Shown here: in pieces, positions 19,001 to 27,339 of the stretch
Layout of the letters: each line of letters opens with the position of its first letter
How positions within the stretch are numbered: the first letter of the stretch is position 1
DNA from: Candidatus Zhuqueibacterota bacterium
Lineage (GTDB): Bacteria > Zhuqueibacterota > Zhuqueibacteria > Oceanimicrobiales > Oceanimicrobiaceae
Reading direction: 5' to 3'
Length of the DNA: 44,503 nt
NCBI GenBank assembly: GCA_029262035.1
Contig: JAJDAE010000294.1
Location: 1 to 44,503 of the forward strand
Position numbers and translations under genes: made by a program
The notes under the pieces: generated by a model
Told to the model about the DNA's origin: nothing
The model's database searches: none
The model's input: the letters and a program-made list of their open reading frames with translations, nothing else

Positions 19001-19198
19001 CATGTTCAGCTTCAAATTTATAATGTACTCGGACAGCATGTGCGAACTCTGGTAAATCAACGTCACGTTCCAGGGACAAAACAGGTTATGTGGGATGGCC
19101 GTGATGAAACCGGAATACACGCACCAAGCGGCATTTATATTTATAAACTCAAAGTGAATAGTTTTGTGGAAATCCGAAAAATGTTACTTCTCAAATAA
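16073..19198 (+). CDS. Secreted 1041-residue multidomain protein: helical catalytic-like domain, two PKD/Ig-like repeats, LamG, T9SS sorting domain
   Basis: The N-terminus is a signal peptide (LCLKLSLIFSFQALGIAQQ). Residues of about 30-540 form a large helix-rich domain with many W, Y and acidic residues (DWWYETMPNIFFFQLN; WDVPAMNYRAWSFP; PEPEAAGAIAWILYHSF; WGAIVGTWGGYDVSG), resembling an (alpha/alpha)6 toroid glycosidase or lyase. I cannot match it to a CAZy family. Two similar Ig/PKD repeats follow (about 563-642 and 648-735; TTLFCTAEDRDDLELTYNW and TILTCFAHDEDGDSLSYSW), then a LamG/concanavalin-like domain (about 743-935) with YFDGEDDAVQV. A T9SS type A domain ends the protein (NYPNPFNPHT, IYNVLGQHVRTL, SGIYIYKL, KMLLLK). 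The ATG lies 1 nt after the GH130 stop; a second ATG at 16079 is possible. It is a candidate surface enzyme for the initial attack on the polymer. Confidence 0.75.
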   Translation: MTMFVRLCLKLSLIFSFQALGIAQQITIPRIELMPNQPSPYEMRNWKQVAAGFDSLVFDLTRTGQYLPLIWKTSNTVNYPEHGSFGIETIVGSPRQQFSEAITVLPSVISASLVGIDKSAQNNENWVLQCEEYFNRRPEENIYLNHPVAQSGEDWWYETMPNIFFFQLNALYPHTGHFDEQLETIAGQWLSAVKAMGGSDTPWDVPAMNYRAWSFPTMRPLNSGVPEPEAAGAIAWILYHSFKQTGNENYLKSAEWALEFLNSRVSNPSYELQLPYGVYIAAKMNAELGTEYNIAKMVNWCFDVGPLRSWGAIVGTWGGYDVSGLIGEVSTNDYAFLMNGFERVGALVPMTRYDDRFSRATAKWVLNLANASRLFYPNYLPPQNQDSEEWSFVYDPASYIGHEAIRKNQYNQSPYATGDAVSGGWGYTNLALYGSAHVGILGGIIDTTNVPMILKLDLLKTDFYREKAYPTFLLFNPYSQTKAVQVDVGSEPKDLYDVVSNTFLARAVAGSTEVSIAPDVVIQLVLAPAGGSVSFELNKMLIDSIYVDYNAGQTVENFPPRIKSLAASQKSIFIGQTTTLFCTAEDRDDLELTYNWKATGGQITGESDVIDWQAPDTAGVYTIRCTAFDDGGEADTRTVSVTVINNHLPVIDKIVAEPAIIDVNGSTILTCFAHDEDGDSLSYSWYDQQDELFAMGAQLNWQAPSLPGFYKMTCLVEDEDGGQAEDSVFVTVGRQAAFFPFNGNAQDDGPFENNGTIKGAVPAADRFGNPANAFYFDGEDDAVQVANHPTLNFQHEISINFWMNMPQYLPRESFPISHGSWQNRWKVSIIPTKKMRWTINTESGIADLDSKNIIFPDSTYNVHVSYDMSIMKMYLNGELSSSKSWTGQLKQTTLDLTIGQMLPGNNQYNFEGILDDLHIYNRVLTDEEIRDLFDALPTTAQTSPKITLPKQNQLYTNYPNPFNPHTIIRYDLRQAAHVQLQIYNVLGQHVRTLVNQRHVPGTKQVMWDGRDETGIHAPSGIYIYKLKVNSFVEIRKMLLLK

Positions 19199-19204
19199 AG
19201 GACC

Positions 19205-21664
19205 ATGATGAGAGAAAGATTTGAACTTAACCAAAATTGGAGATTTAAAGTTCATACCAATTCTGTTGAAAATGCTGAACTGCCTGAAAACATCAAATCA
19301 CAGGAATGGCTGTCAGCCACCGTGCCCGGCACCATTCATACAGACCTGTTAAATCATGATTTGATTGCCGATCCATTTTATCGCGATAACGAGCGCAACG
19401 TGCAATGGGTGGACAAATTTAATTGGGACTACTGCACAACATTTTCCTTGCCAGCTTCCTTTTCAGTTAAACACGAAATCCGCCTGATCGCTGAAGGTCT
19501 CGACACAGTAGCGGATATTTTTCTAAATGGTAAAAAAATCGCTCATACTGAAAATATGCATATCCGCCATAGTTTTGAAATCAAATCACTCTTAAACGCA
19601 GGTGAAAACGAACTAAAAATTCTCTTTTTCTCACCCACAACTCACGCAAAACAGCTTGAGAAAAAATATGGTCAGCTCTGCAATACTCACGAACCCCACC
19701 GGCTGTACATGCGAAAAGCGCAATATTCTTTCGGCTGGGATTGGGGAGCCGTGCTGGCTACATCCGGTATCTGGAAAGCCATTTATCTGGAAGGCGTGAA
19801 CGAAACACCTATCGACCAATTTCAAATTGAGACACAACTTGCTGAAAATTTACAATCTGCCCGGGTTATGGTCGCAGTTGCAACCCAGCGATTCGGCGAA
19901 GAGTCAACAGATTGCAGCATAGAAGTTGAGATAGATGGTATTACCAAAAACATTAACCTGCGGGATGAAACGGCTGAATGCAAATTTAAAATAAACCATC
20001 CCAGACTCTGGTGGCCAGCCGGTTTTGGTGAACCCTGTTTGTACACCGCAAAATTAAGGCTGTACGCAGATGGCGTCCTGCAGGATGAACAGGAAAAACG
20101 GTTTGGTATCCGTAAACTGGAGTTGGTTCGCAATAAAGATAAGGCGGGTGAGTCCTTTTACTTTAAGATAAACAACCAACCGGTTTTCTGCAAAGGGACT
20201 AACTGGATTCCAGCGGACAGTTTCCTACCGCGAATAAATGATGAAAAATATCGGGACTTGCTCGGCATGGCCAGAGATGCAAACATGAATATGATTCGCA
20301 TTTGGGGCGGCGGCATCTACGAGCAAGATATCTTCTACGATTTGTGTGATGAACTCGGATTGATGGTCTGGCAGGATTTTATGTTTGCCTGCGGCGCTTA
20401 TCCTGAGTATGAGGCCTTCCAGGAAAACGTCAAACAAGAAGCCGAATTCGTCATCAATCGTTTGCGGCACCACCCCAGCATTGTTTTATGGTGCGGCAAT
20501 AATGAAAATGAATGGATTTGGCACGACTTTGCCGGTAACAGCTACGCCCGTATGCCGGGTCTGACGTTATTTCGTGATTTAATTGCGGGAATTTGCGCAA
20601 GGCACGATCCGAGCCGGCCGTATTGGCAAAGCACACCTTTTGGCGGGAACGACCCAAATTCCGAACTGCAAGGCAACCGCCATCAGTGGGATATATGGAG
20701 TCGGTGGCAGGATTTTACTATGGTTGAAAATGACCGAAGCCGATTCATTTCCGAATTCGGGTTTCAGGGGCCGGCAAATTTATCAACCTTTCAAAAGATT
20801 ACTTTGCCTGAAGACCGGCATCCGCAAAGCGAAGTCATGGAATTTCATAACAAACAGATCGAGGGGCCTGAACGGATTTACCGTTTCCTTGCAGGGCATG
20901 TCATCATGCCGGTTTCTTTTGAAGACTATATTTATAAAGGACAAATGCTGCAAGGGGAAGCACTGAAAACCTGCCTTGAACATTGGAGGCGAAATAAATT
21001 TCACACTGCCGGTAGCATTATTTGGCAGTTAAATGATTGCTGGCCGGTGACCAGTTGGGCGATCATCGATAGCGATTTGCTGCCAAAGGCAGCCTATTTT
21101 TACGTTCGCCGGGCTTTTTCACCCCTATTGGTTTCGTTCAAACAAGTCGACAATACTGTTGAGATATGGCTTACAAATGACCGCTTAGATGACGTGTCCG
21201 ATATTTCTCTAAGTTTGCAATGTCTCGATTTTGATGGCAAAAATATTTTCTCAGAAACACTTCCGGTCCGCACAGCCGCCAACAGTTCGTCCGTCGTACA
21301 CAAAACTGATCTAACCAGTCTGGAAATTAATTCTGTGAATTGTTATTTGAAAGCACAAATTCAAGTGGCAGAAAATGTCGTTTCAGAAAATCGTTTCTTC
21401 TTCAAACGGTTTAAGCATCTTGATTTGCTTGAAACTGAAATTCAGCAAACGCTTGAACAAATTGATGACCAGCAATTTACGCTATATTTGCAGTCAAAAG
21501 CGTTTGTGAAAAACGTTCAGGTGGAAACAGATTTAAAATGTGCGCTTTCGGATAATTTTTTTGATTTGGACGCCAATTATAGAAAATCGGTGACTATCCA
21601 CTTAAAGGAGAGCAAAAGCTGTAATTTGGCTGATTTTGGAATCAGGCATCTTTTAACTCATTAG
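19205..21664 (+). CDS. Beta-mannosidase, glycoside hydrolase family 2
   Basis: This is an 819-residue cytosolic-type enzyme that releases mannose from the non-reducing ends of beta-mannosides. The N-terminal sugar-binding domain begins FELNQNWRF and SATVPGTIHTDLL, with IADPFYRDNERNVQWVDKF, the typical beta-mannosidase opening. YSFGWDWGAVLATSGIWKAI follows. In the TIM barrel, the acid/base Glu is in WCGNNENEW (about residue 434) and the nucleophile Glu in ISEFGFQ (about 517); WQLNDCWPVTSWAIID also fits. Two adjacent ATGs exist. AAGGA is only 2 nt from the first and 5 nt from the second (19208), so initiation one codon later is likely. It sits 6 nt after the secreted multidomain gene and closes the + strand cluster. 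No clear terminator is visible in the 48-nt convergent gap. Confidence 0.93.
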   Translation: MMRERFELNQNWRFKVHTNSVENAELPENIKSQEWLSATVPGTIHTDLLNHDLIADPFYRDNERNVQWVDKFNWDYCTTFSLPASFSVKHEIRLIAEGLDTVADIFLNGKKIAHTENMHIRHSFEIKSLLNAGENELKILFFSPTTHAKQLEKKYGQLCNTHEPHRLYMRKAQYSFGWDWGAVLATSGIWKAIYLEGVNETPIDQFQIETQLAENLQSARVMVAVATQRFGEESTDCSIEVEIDGITKNINLRDETAECKFKINHPRLWWPAGFGEPCLYTAKLRLYADGVLQDEQEKRFGIRKLELVRNKDKAGESFYFKINNQPVFCKGTNWIPADSFLPRINDEKYRDLLGMARDANMNMIRIWGGGIYEQDIFYDLCDELGLMVWQDFMFACGAYPEYEAFQENVKQEAEFVINRLRHHPSIVLWCGNNENEWIWHDFAGNSYARMPGLTLFRDLIAGICARHDPSRPYWQSTPFGGNDPNSELQGNRHQWDIWSRWQDFTMVENDRSRFISEFGFQGPANLSTFQKITLPEDRHPQSEVMEFHNKQIEGPERIYRFLAGHVIMPVSFEDYIYKGQMLQGEALKTCLEHWRRNKFHTAGSIIWQLNDCWPVTSWAIIDSDLLPKAAYFYVRRAFSPLLVSFKQVDNTVEIWLTNDRLDDVSDISLSLQCLDFDGKNIFSETLPVRTAANSSSVVHKTDLTSLEINSVNCYLKAQIQVAENVVSENRFFFKRFKHLDLLETEIQQTLEQIDDQQFTLYLQSKAFVKNVQVETDLKCALSDNFFDLDANYRKSVTIHLKESKSCNLADFGIRHLLTH

Positions 21665-21712
21665 AGTTAACTTTCATCCATCGTGTTGTGTAGTTTTGGG
21701 ATATCTATTTTA

Positions 21713-22813
21713 TTATATTATGAATTTTTCGCTGTCTTTTTCAAAAAAATGTGCTTTTGACATATTTATGACAAGGTCAATGGCTTCCCCGCTACCAGTA
21801 CTTAATTCAGCACCAAGCCGTGCAATAATTGAATTGCTGCCGGTTGTGGCATACAGATAGCTTTCATTTCCCATCGGTTCAATTACCTCAACAGAGAGTT
21901 GGGTGGTGGCTTTTTCTTCGAGCAGTATTGGCGTATCATTCTCATGAATATCTTCAGGCCGAATACCAAATACAACTTGTTTATCCACATAACGAGAAAG
22001 GGTTGATTCGTGCTTTTGTGGCACCTTAACTTTTAACCCGCCTTCTTCAAACCAGAGACCGCCATTTTGATGAATTCTACCTTCAAGTAAATTCATAGAT
22101 GGGCTGCCAATGAATCCTGCGACAAATTTATTTTGTGGCTTATTATACAAGTTAAGCGGCGTATCCACCTGCTGAATAATACCATCTTTCATCACGACAA
22201 TACGATCGCCCATCGTCATGGCCTCAACCTGATCATGCGTAACATAAATCATGGTCGTTTGCAGTTTTTGATGCAACTTGGAAATTTCAGTACGCATCTG
22301 CACACGTAGCTTGGCGTCGAGATTTGACAGTGGTTCATCAAAGAGAAAAACTTGTGGATTTCTCACAATGGCCCGGCCTACAGCCACTCGCTGCTGTTGT
22401 CCACCGGAAAGAGCTTTTGGTTTACGTTGCAACAACTCACCAATACCCAGTATTTTAGATGCTCGCTCCACTCTGTTTTGGATCTCTTGTTTTGAAAATT
22501 TCCGCAACTTCAGGCCGAAAGCAAGATTGTCATAAACAGTCATATGCGGATATAGTGCGTAGTTCTGAAACACCATGGCGATGTCCCGATCTTTAGGTGG
22601 CACATCGTTCACCAATCGGTCTCCGATAAAAAGGCTGCCCTCGCTGATGTCTTCCAGGCCAGCAATCATGCGCAACGTTGTAGACTTACCGCAGCCGGAT
22701 GGACCAACAAGTACAACAAACTCTTTGTCAGCAATCTCAATATTAAAATCACGAACAGCTGGTACTTCCGAGGAATAATATTTGTATACATGTTCAAGCA
22801 CAACACGAGTCAT
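21713..22813 (-). CDS. Sugar ABC transporter ATP-binding protein, MalK/UgpC/MsmX type
   Basis: This is a 366-residue ATPase. Walker A GPSGCGKST is near residue 37, then the Q-loop (FQNYALYPHMTVYDN), the signature LSGGQQQR, Walker B QVFLFDEPLSNLD and the H-loop TMIYVTHDQ. The C-terminal extension contains the TOBE/regulatory fold (GIRPEDIHEN near residue 290), as in MalK/MsmX proteins that energise CUT1 sugar importers. It is encoded opposite to and converging on the glycan cluster, about 9 kb from the two permeases that lack their own ATPase. It therefore most likely serves them and may be shared with other importers. It has its own promoter candidate upstream (22848-22876), so it can be expressed independently of the cluster. 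Confidence 0.93.
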   Translation of the reverse strand: MTRVVLEHVYKYYSSEVPAVRDFNIEIADKEFVVLVGPSGCGKSTTLRMIAGLEDISEGSLFIGDRLVNDVPPKDRDIAMVFQNYALYPHMTVYDNLAFGLKLRKFSKQEIQNRVERASKILGIGELLQRKPKALSGGQQQRVAVGRAIVRNPQVFLFDEPLSNLDAKLRVQMRTEISKLHQKLQTTMIYVTHDQVEAMTMGDRIVVMKDGIIQQVDTPLNLYNKPQNKFVAGFIGSPSMNLLEGRIHQNGGLWFEEGGLKVKVPQKHESTLSRYVDKQVVFGIRPEDIHENDTPILLEEKATTQLSVEVIEPMGNESYLYATTGSNSIIARLGAELSTGSGEAIDLVINMSKAHFFEKDSEKFII

Positions 22814-22847
22814 GGCTCTGCCTTTTTTTTATATAAAAAGTACTCTA

Positions 22848-22876
22848 AATGTAATAAAAATATATCTTTTTGTCAA
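22848..22876 (-). promoter_or_regulatory. Sigma-70-like promoter for the MalK-type ATPase gene
   Basis: On the - strand, TTGACA (22876-22871) is followed after exactly 17 bp by TACATT (22853-22848). The transcript would begin about 30 nt before the ATG at 22813. The -35 is a perfect consensus and the -10 matches 4 of 6. Confidence 0.5.
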
Positions 22877-22969
22877 TGCGATAAACATCTTTTTACAAAA
22901 CTTTTTCTTGCATTTAAGCTTCTATTATTGTTTTTTTAAAAAAAATCAACCTTCGCCCAATAAGCTAAA

Positions 22970-25900
22970 ATGACATATATAGACGCCAAGAGAATCAGAG
23001 ATTTAATTTCCGAAGAACAAGTTCTGGATCAAAATAAAGTTGAACAAATCATAACTACTTTTGGCTTTGAAAATTGGCGCAGCATTCATAAAAGCTTACT
23101 AAGAATTTGTAAAACCAAACAGATCAGAGAAAAGTTTTCAGTATTCATTCCTACTTTATTTCAGATTTTAGCCGATGTTGCCAACCCCGATGGGACACTG
23201 ATTAATTTTGAACATTTTTCAGCAAACCATACAGACCAACTTAGCCTTTTTGATTACTTATCAAAAAATCCCAGGGCTTTAGAACTGCTTAGCGTACTTT
23301 TCGCTGGCAGTCAATTTCTCACAGATATATTGCTCAGGAATCCGAATAAATTTGAGCGCATTATAGATAAAAAAGTTATGGTTCGGCTTAAAAGCAGGCC
23401 AGAGATATACTCACAAGCAAATGAGCTGGTATCTTCCGCGAAGAGTGTTGCTGAAAAATTAAACAGCCTGCGAAAATTTCAAAAATGGGAACTTCTACGA
23501 ATTGGTTCAGCCGATCTTTTTGGTTTTATAAACATACAATCTGTGACGACGCAACTCTCCAATCTTGCCAGGGTATGTATCAGAATCTGTCTGGAAATAT
23601 CAGCAGAACAAATCGGGCTTCCCAAAAATAAAGACTTTTCTGTACTGGCATTGGGTAAACTTGGTGGACGAGAACTCAATTATAGCTCAGATATTGATTT
23701 ACTGTTTATTTCAAAACAACGGGATGAAAAATTCCCCAAACTGGCCAAAAGACTGATTGAGGCTCTATCAAAATCGACGGCTGAGGGTTTCTTATACCGT
23801 GTGGATATGCGGCTACGGCCTTGGGGGAATATCGGCGCCTTGGTGCCTACCCTCGAAGAAAATATTGCCTATCTAAAAACCCAGGCAAAAATATGGGAAA
23901 AACAAGCGCTTTACAAGGCGCGTGCTGTCGCCGGGGACGAACTTTTAGCCATTGAATTTCTTGAACTGACCCGGCCGATAATATTCGAAATCGCCCGTGA
24001 AGATCTTCTCAAAGAAATCAAAGTAATGAAAGGGAAAATTGAAACTAATCTTAAACAAAAGAAGAATAAGGGCTGGGGTGAAGTAAAAACCGGCAAGGGC
24101 TCTATACGTGACGTAGAATTTTTAACCCAATATTATCAATTGAATCACGGGAAAGGACACCCGGAAATTCAAAGTAGAAACACGCTTGATGGGTTAGCAA
24201 GGTTGACCGCAACTAAAATCCTGACTGCTGACGACTATCGTACCCTTTCGGAAGGTTATATTTTTTTACGTTCTGTTGAGCATCATCTGCAAATTATGCA
24301 GTATCAACAAACACATCAGATGCCCCGGGACAAACGAGAACTTACATTTTTAGCCAGAAGACTTTCCTTTCAAGGTACAAATGTTAATCAGCAATTATTA
24401 GACAGATACCAGGAACACAGCAGGGCTATCAGAACGGTTTACGATGCCCACATAAATACATCTGATAAAAGCAGAATACAAACCAAGTTGGTCACTTCCA
24501 CCGAACAACCATTACCCCCTTCAGATGCCGATTATCTGGTTTCCTTTAATCCACAAGAAAGGGAACGGCACTCCGAACTATTTAAAAAACTATCCCAAGA
24601 CAAGCTAATATCTGTGGAAACTACCCGTCTAAGTGAACAGAAATGGAGAGTAACTGTAGTCGGCCATGACTACCCCGGCGGTTTATCAATTATCTGCGGA
24701 CTATTTTTTGAATATGGAATTAATATTCTTGAAGGTTCAATTTTTACGTACACACCAAAAGAATCACAAGAAAAAAACACACGTACCCGGCGCGGCCGAA
24801 AAAACAGGAGATACATTGACAGGGAGGTAAGAAAAAGTTTTAAGAAAAAAATTGTTGATATTTTTACTGTTTCAGTTATAAATGAAGATAAGAGTCTCTG
24901 GGAAAAATATGAAAACGAGCTCAATAAACTTGCTACTCTATTGCGTGAAAAAAAGCGAGATCTTGTACAGGGAGAATTAGCACGGCGCACTGCTCTTGTT
25001 ATTGAAAAATACACTCCCGAAGCTAATGCTATGCTACCCGTTGAAATTGCCATCGACAATAATTCTTCTGAAAAATATACTGTTTTAAGAATCGATGCTC
25101 CTGATACAATCGGTTTTTTATTTGAGTTCAGCAATGCCCTGTCTCTACTTGGCGTAAACATCGCTAGAGTTTTTGTAAATTCTATGGGCAACCGGGTTCA
25201 TGACACACTCTTTCTTACTGACATGAACAATAAAAAAATAATTTCTCCGGAAAAACAACACCAACTCCGGACAGCAATTGTGTTGGTAAAACACTTTACA
25301 AACCTTTTACCGTTATCGCCAAATCCGGAATCAGCAATACTACATTTTCGTGAATTCATCTTAAATTTATTTACCGAAGAAGAATGGAGAGACTCTCTAA
25401 GCTCCCTTGAAAAGCCGGAGGTTCTGGATGCATTGGCAAAACTCCTGGGAGTTAGTGATTTTCTTTGGAATGATTTTTTGAGGATGCAGCATAAAAATCT
25501 TTTTCCAATCATCAAAGATTTGCAAGTTCTTCAATACCCAAAAAACAAAACAGAACTGGAGAAGGAGCTTCTTGAAAAGCTGGCCGACACAGAAAACTAC
25601 GACATGAAAAAAAACATCCTGAATCAATTCAAAGATCGGGAGATGTTCAGGATTGATATGCGTTATATTCAGCAAAAGACTAAAAACTTCGAAGACTTCT
25701 CAAAAGAACTTTCCGACCTGGCAGAAGTTGTAGTTGCAACCGCAGCCGGGCTATGCCAGAAAAACCTAAATTTAAAATTTGGAGCGCCCAGACTGGTTGA
25801 TAATTCGGAATGCAAGTTTAGCATTTGCGCACTTGGCAAGTTCGGCGGCAGAGATTTGGGATTTGCTTCTGATATTGAGCTCATGTTTATCTATGAGGAT

Positions 25901-26662
25901 ATAGGGCACACCAACGGCATTCAATCCATCACAAACGAACAATATTTCCAAAAACTCATAAAAGAATTTCTCAAAACTATAATATCAAAACGCGATGGCA
26001 TTTTCGAAATTGATCTCAGACTCAGACCTTACGGAAAACATGGGAACCTTGGCGTTTGCATTCCAGCCTTTCGGGAATATTATGCTCCCGGCGGGCCTGC
26101 CTGGGATTACGAAAAACAGGCTCTGGTAAAAATGAGACCAATCACGGGTGATCATAATTTCAATAAATTCATCTTGGGAATTAGGGATGAGGGTTTATTT
26201 AAATCCCCTTCCCTGGATGTACCAACTATGCGTGCAATGCGAGAGAAACAAATTCGCCAGCTCGTAACCGGAGGTACAATAAATGCCAAATTCAGCGCCG
26301 GCGCTCTTGTTGATCTTGAATACCTGGTGCAACATTTACAAATTCAACATGCATGGGGAAAACCGACTTTACGCTGTTCGAACACGACAGATGCCATAAC
26401 AGCCCTTCATAAAGCACAGCTGTTATCTAAAAAAGATTGTACCCTTTTAAACAAAGCTCATCTATTTTTGAGAAAACTAATTGAAGCGCTTCGAATGGTG
26501 AGAGGTAATGCAAAAGAACTCACTGTCCCAAACCCGGATTCAAAAGAATTTTCCTTTTTGGCAAAATCAATGGATTATTCAAATGACATTTCAAAATTAC
26601 AAACAGAGCTTAATGAACATACATCAAAAATAATTGAATTAAATAAACGACTCCTGGCATAA
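22970..26662 (+). CDS. glnE: GlnE-type glutamine synthetase adenylyltransferase/deadenylase with internal ACT domains
   Basis: This 1230-residue protein is longer than the usual 940-1000 for GlnE. Each half holds a nucleotidyltransferase core and a helical domain. The first core has LGKLGGRELNYSSDIDLLF (about residues 227-245), then RVDMRLRPWG and KGSIRDVEFLTQYYQL. The second has LGKFGGRDLGFASDIELMF (about 953-971), then EIDLRLRPYGKHGNLGV and GALVDLEYLVQHLQI. Between them lie two ACT-like segments: VTVVGHDYPGGLSIICGLF (about 560) and VLRIDAPDTIGFLFEFSNAL (about 704), separated by a basic stretch. GlnE adenylylates and deadenylylates glutamine synthetase in response to nitrogen status. ACT domains usually sense amino acids, as in GlnD. 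The second metal motif reads DIE rather than DID. No Shine-Dalgarno precedes the ATG, and no glnA or glnB is in the window. Confidence 0.8.
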   Translation: MTYIDAKRIRDLISEEQVLDQNKVEQIITTFGFENWRSIHKSLLRICKTKQIREKFSVFIPTLFQILADVANPDGTLINFEHFSANHTDQLSLFDYLSKNPRALELLSVLFAGSQFLTDILLRNPNKFERIIDKKVMVRLKSRPEIYSQANELVSSAKSVAEKLNSLRKFQKWELLRIGSADLFGFINIQSVTTQLSNLARVCIRICLEISAEQIGLPKNKDFSVLALGKLGGRELNYSSDIDLLFISKQRDEKFPKLAKRLIEALSKSTAEGFLYRVDMRLRPWGNIGALVPTLEENIAYLKTQAKIWEKQALYKARAVAGDELLAIEFLELTRPIIFEIAREDLLKEIKVMKGKIETNLKQKKNKGWGEVKTGKGSIRDVEFLTQYYQLNHGKGHPEIQSRNTLDGLARLTATKILTADDYRTLSEGYIFLRSVEHHLQIMQYQQTHQMPRDKRELTFLARRLSFQGTNVNQQLLDRYQEHSRAIRTVYDAHINTSDKSRIQTKLVTSTEQPLPPSDADYLVSFNPQERERHSELFKKLSQDKLISVETTRLSEQKWRVTVVGHDYPGGLSIICGLFFEYGINILEGSIFTYTPKESQEKNTRTRRGRKNRRYIDREVRKSFKKKIVDIFTVSVINEDKSLWEKYENELNKLATLLREKKRDLVQGELARRTALVIEKYTPEANAMLPVEIAIDNNSSEKYTVLRIDAPDTIGFLFEFSNALSLLGVNIARVFVNSMGNRVHDTLFLTDMNNKKIISPEKQHQLRTAIVLVKHFTNLLPLSPNPESAILHFREFILNLFTEEEWRDSLSSLEKPEVLDALAKLLGVSDFLWNDFLRMQHKNLFPIIKDLQVLQYPKNKTELEKELLEKLADTENYDMKKNILNQFKDREMFRIDMRYIQQKTKNFEDFSKELSDLAEVVVATAAGLCQKNLNLKFGAPRLVDNSECKFSICALGKFGGRDLGFASDIELMFIYEDIGHTNGIQSITNEQYFQKLIKEFLKTIISKRDGIFEIDLRLRPYGKHGNLGVCIPAFREYYAPGGPAWDYEKQALVKMRPITGDHNFNKFILGIRDEGLFKSPSLDVPTMRAMREKQIRQLVTGGTINAKFSAGALVDLEYLVQHLQIQHAWGKPTLRCSNTTDAITALHKAQLLSKKDCTLLNKAHLFLRKLIEALRMVRGNAKELTVPNPDSKEFSFLAKSMDYSNDISKLQTELNEHTSKIIELNKRLLA

Positions 26663-26694
26663 TCCTTCAACCAATTTTATCGTTCAAAATAAGG

Positions 26695-27339
26695 CTAAAA
26701 AGAAAAGCAAAGATATTTAATTGTTCTACCCTCCTCTAAATGCATCTCTTCATATTTGGTACGAATTTCTGTTATACTGCTATCGAGTCCGTTATCTTCA
26801 TAAATATTACTTGAACTCACGTGCACTTTAAGGTTCATCTCTTTAACAATTTCATAACACCTTTCGTAAAATACCAGGTCATCAGTTTTCAAATGAACTT
26901 TCCCCGCTTTTTTAAGAATTGATTGATAAACTTCTAAGAAATGAGGCGATGTAACTCGTTTCCTTACACCCCTCTTTTTAGGAAAAGGGTCGGGAAATGG
27001 AATCCAGATTTCGGCGATGGAGTGCTCACCAAAATAACTCGTTAATTCTTTGGCAGAAGCTCTTAAAAAAGCCACGTTCTGAATTTCTTGTTTTAAGACG
27101 GTATTGGCTCCCGTCCAAATTCGATCACCTTTAACATCCACACCGATGAAATTTTTATTCGGAAATCTTTCAGCAAGTCTAATTGAATAATCTCCCCGGC
27201 CACATCCGACTTCAAGTACTACTTCGTTTTCATTTTCAAAATATTCAGCAACCCAAGATTGTCTGTCTTCCGGGATCTCGCAAAAAACATTCGGCAATTT
27301 ATCTACTAATGAAAATTTTTTTAACTTTTTTCTCGCCAT
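26695..27339 (-). CDS. trmB: tRNA (guanine-N7-)-methyltransferase
   Basis: This 214-residue SAM-dependent enzyme makes m7G46 in tRNA variable loops. The motifs match TrmB: VLEVGCGRGDYSIRLAERF (SAM-binding loop), NFIGVDVKGDRIW, EIWIPFPDPFPKKRGVRKR (the characteristic PDPxxKxxxxxRR-like block) and GKVHLKTDD. The start at 27339 (MARKKLKKF) is chosen because GGAAG sits 4 nt before it; an in-frame TTG at 27357 would add six residues without a ribosome site. It converges on the GlnE gene with only 32 nt between stops and no evident terminator. Confidence 0.92.
   Translation of the reverse strand: MARKKLKKFSLVDKLPNVFCEIPEDRQSWVAEYFENENEVVLEVGCGRGDYSIRLAERFPNKNFIGVDVKGDRIWTGANTVLKQEIQNVAFLRASAKELTSYFGEHSIAEIWIPFPDPFPKKRGVRKRVTSPHFLEVYQSILKKAGKVHLKTDDLVFYERCYEIVKEMNLKVHVSSSNIYEDNGLDSSITEIRTKYEEMHLEEGRTIKYLCFSF

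Noticed and set aside
24670-25191. 173-codon open frame on the - strand inside the GlnE-like gene
   Set aside because: It is antisense to the conserved ACT region, has low-complexity Ser/Phe-rich composition and no ribosome site.
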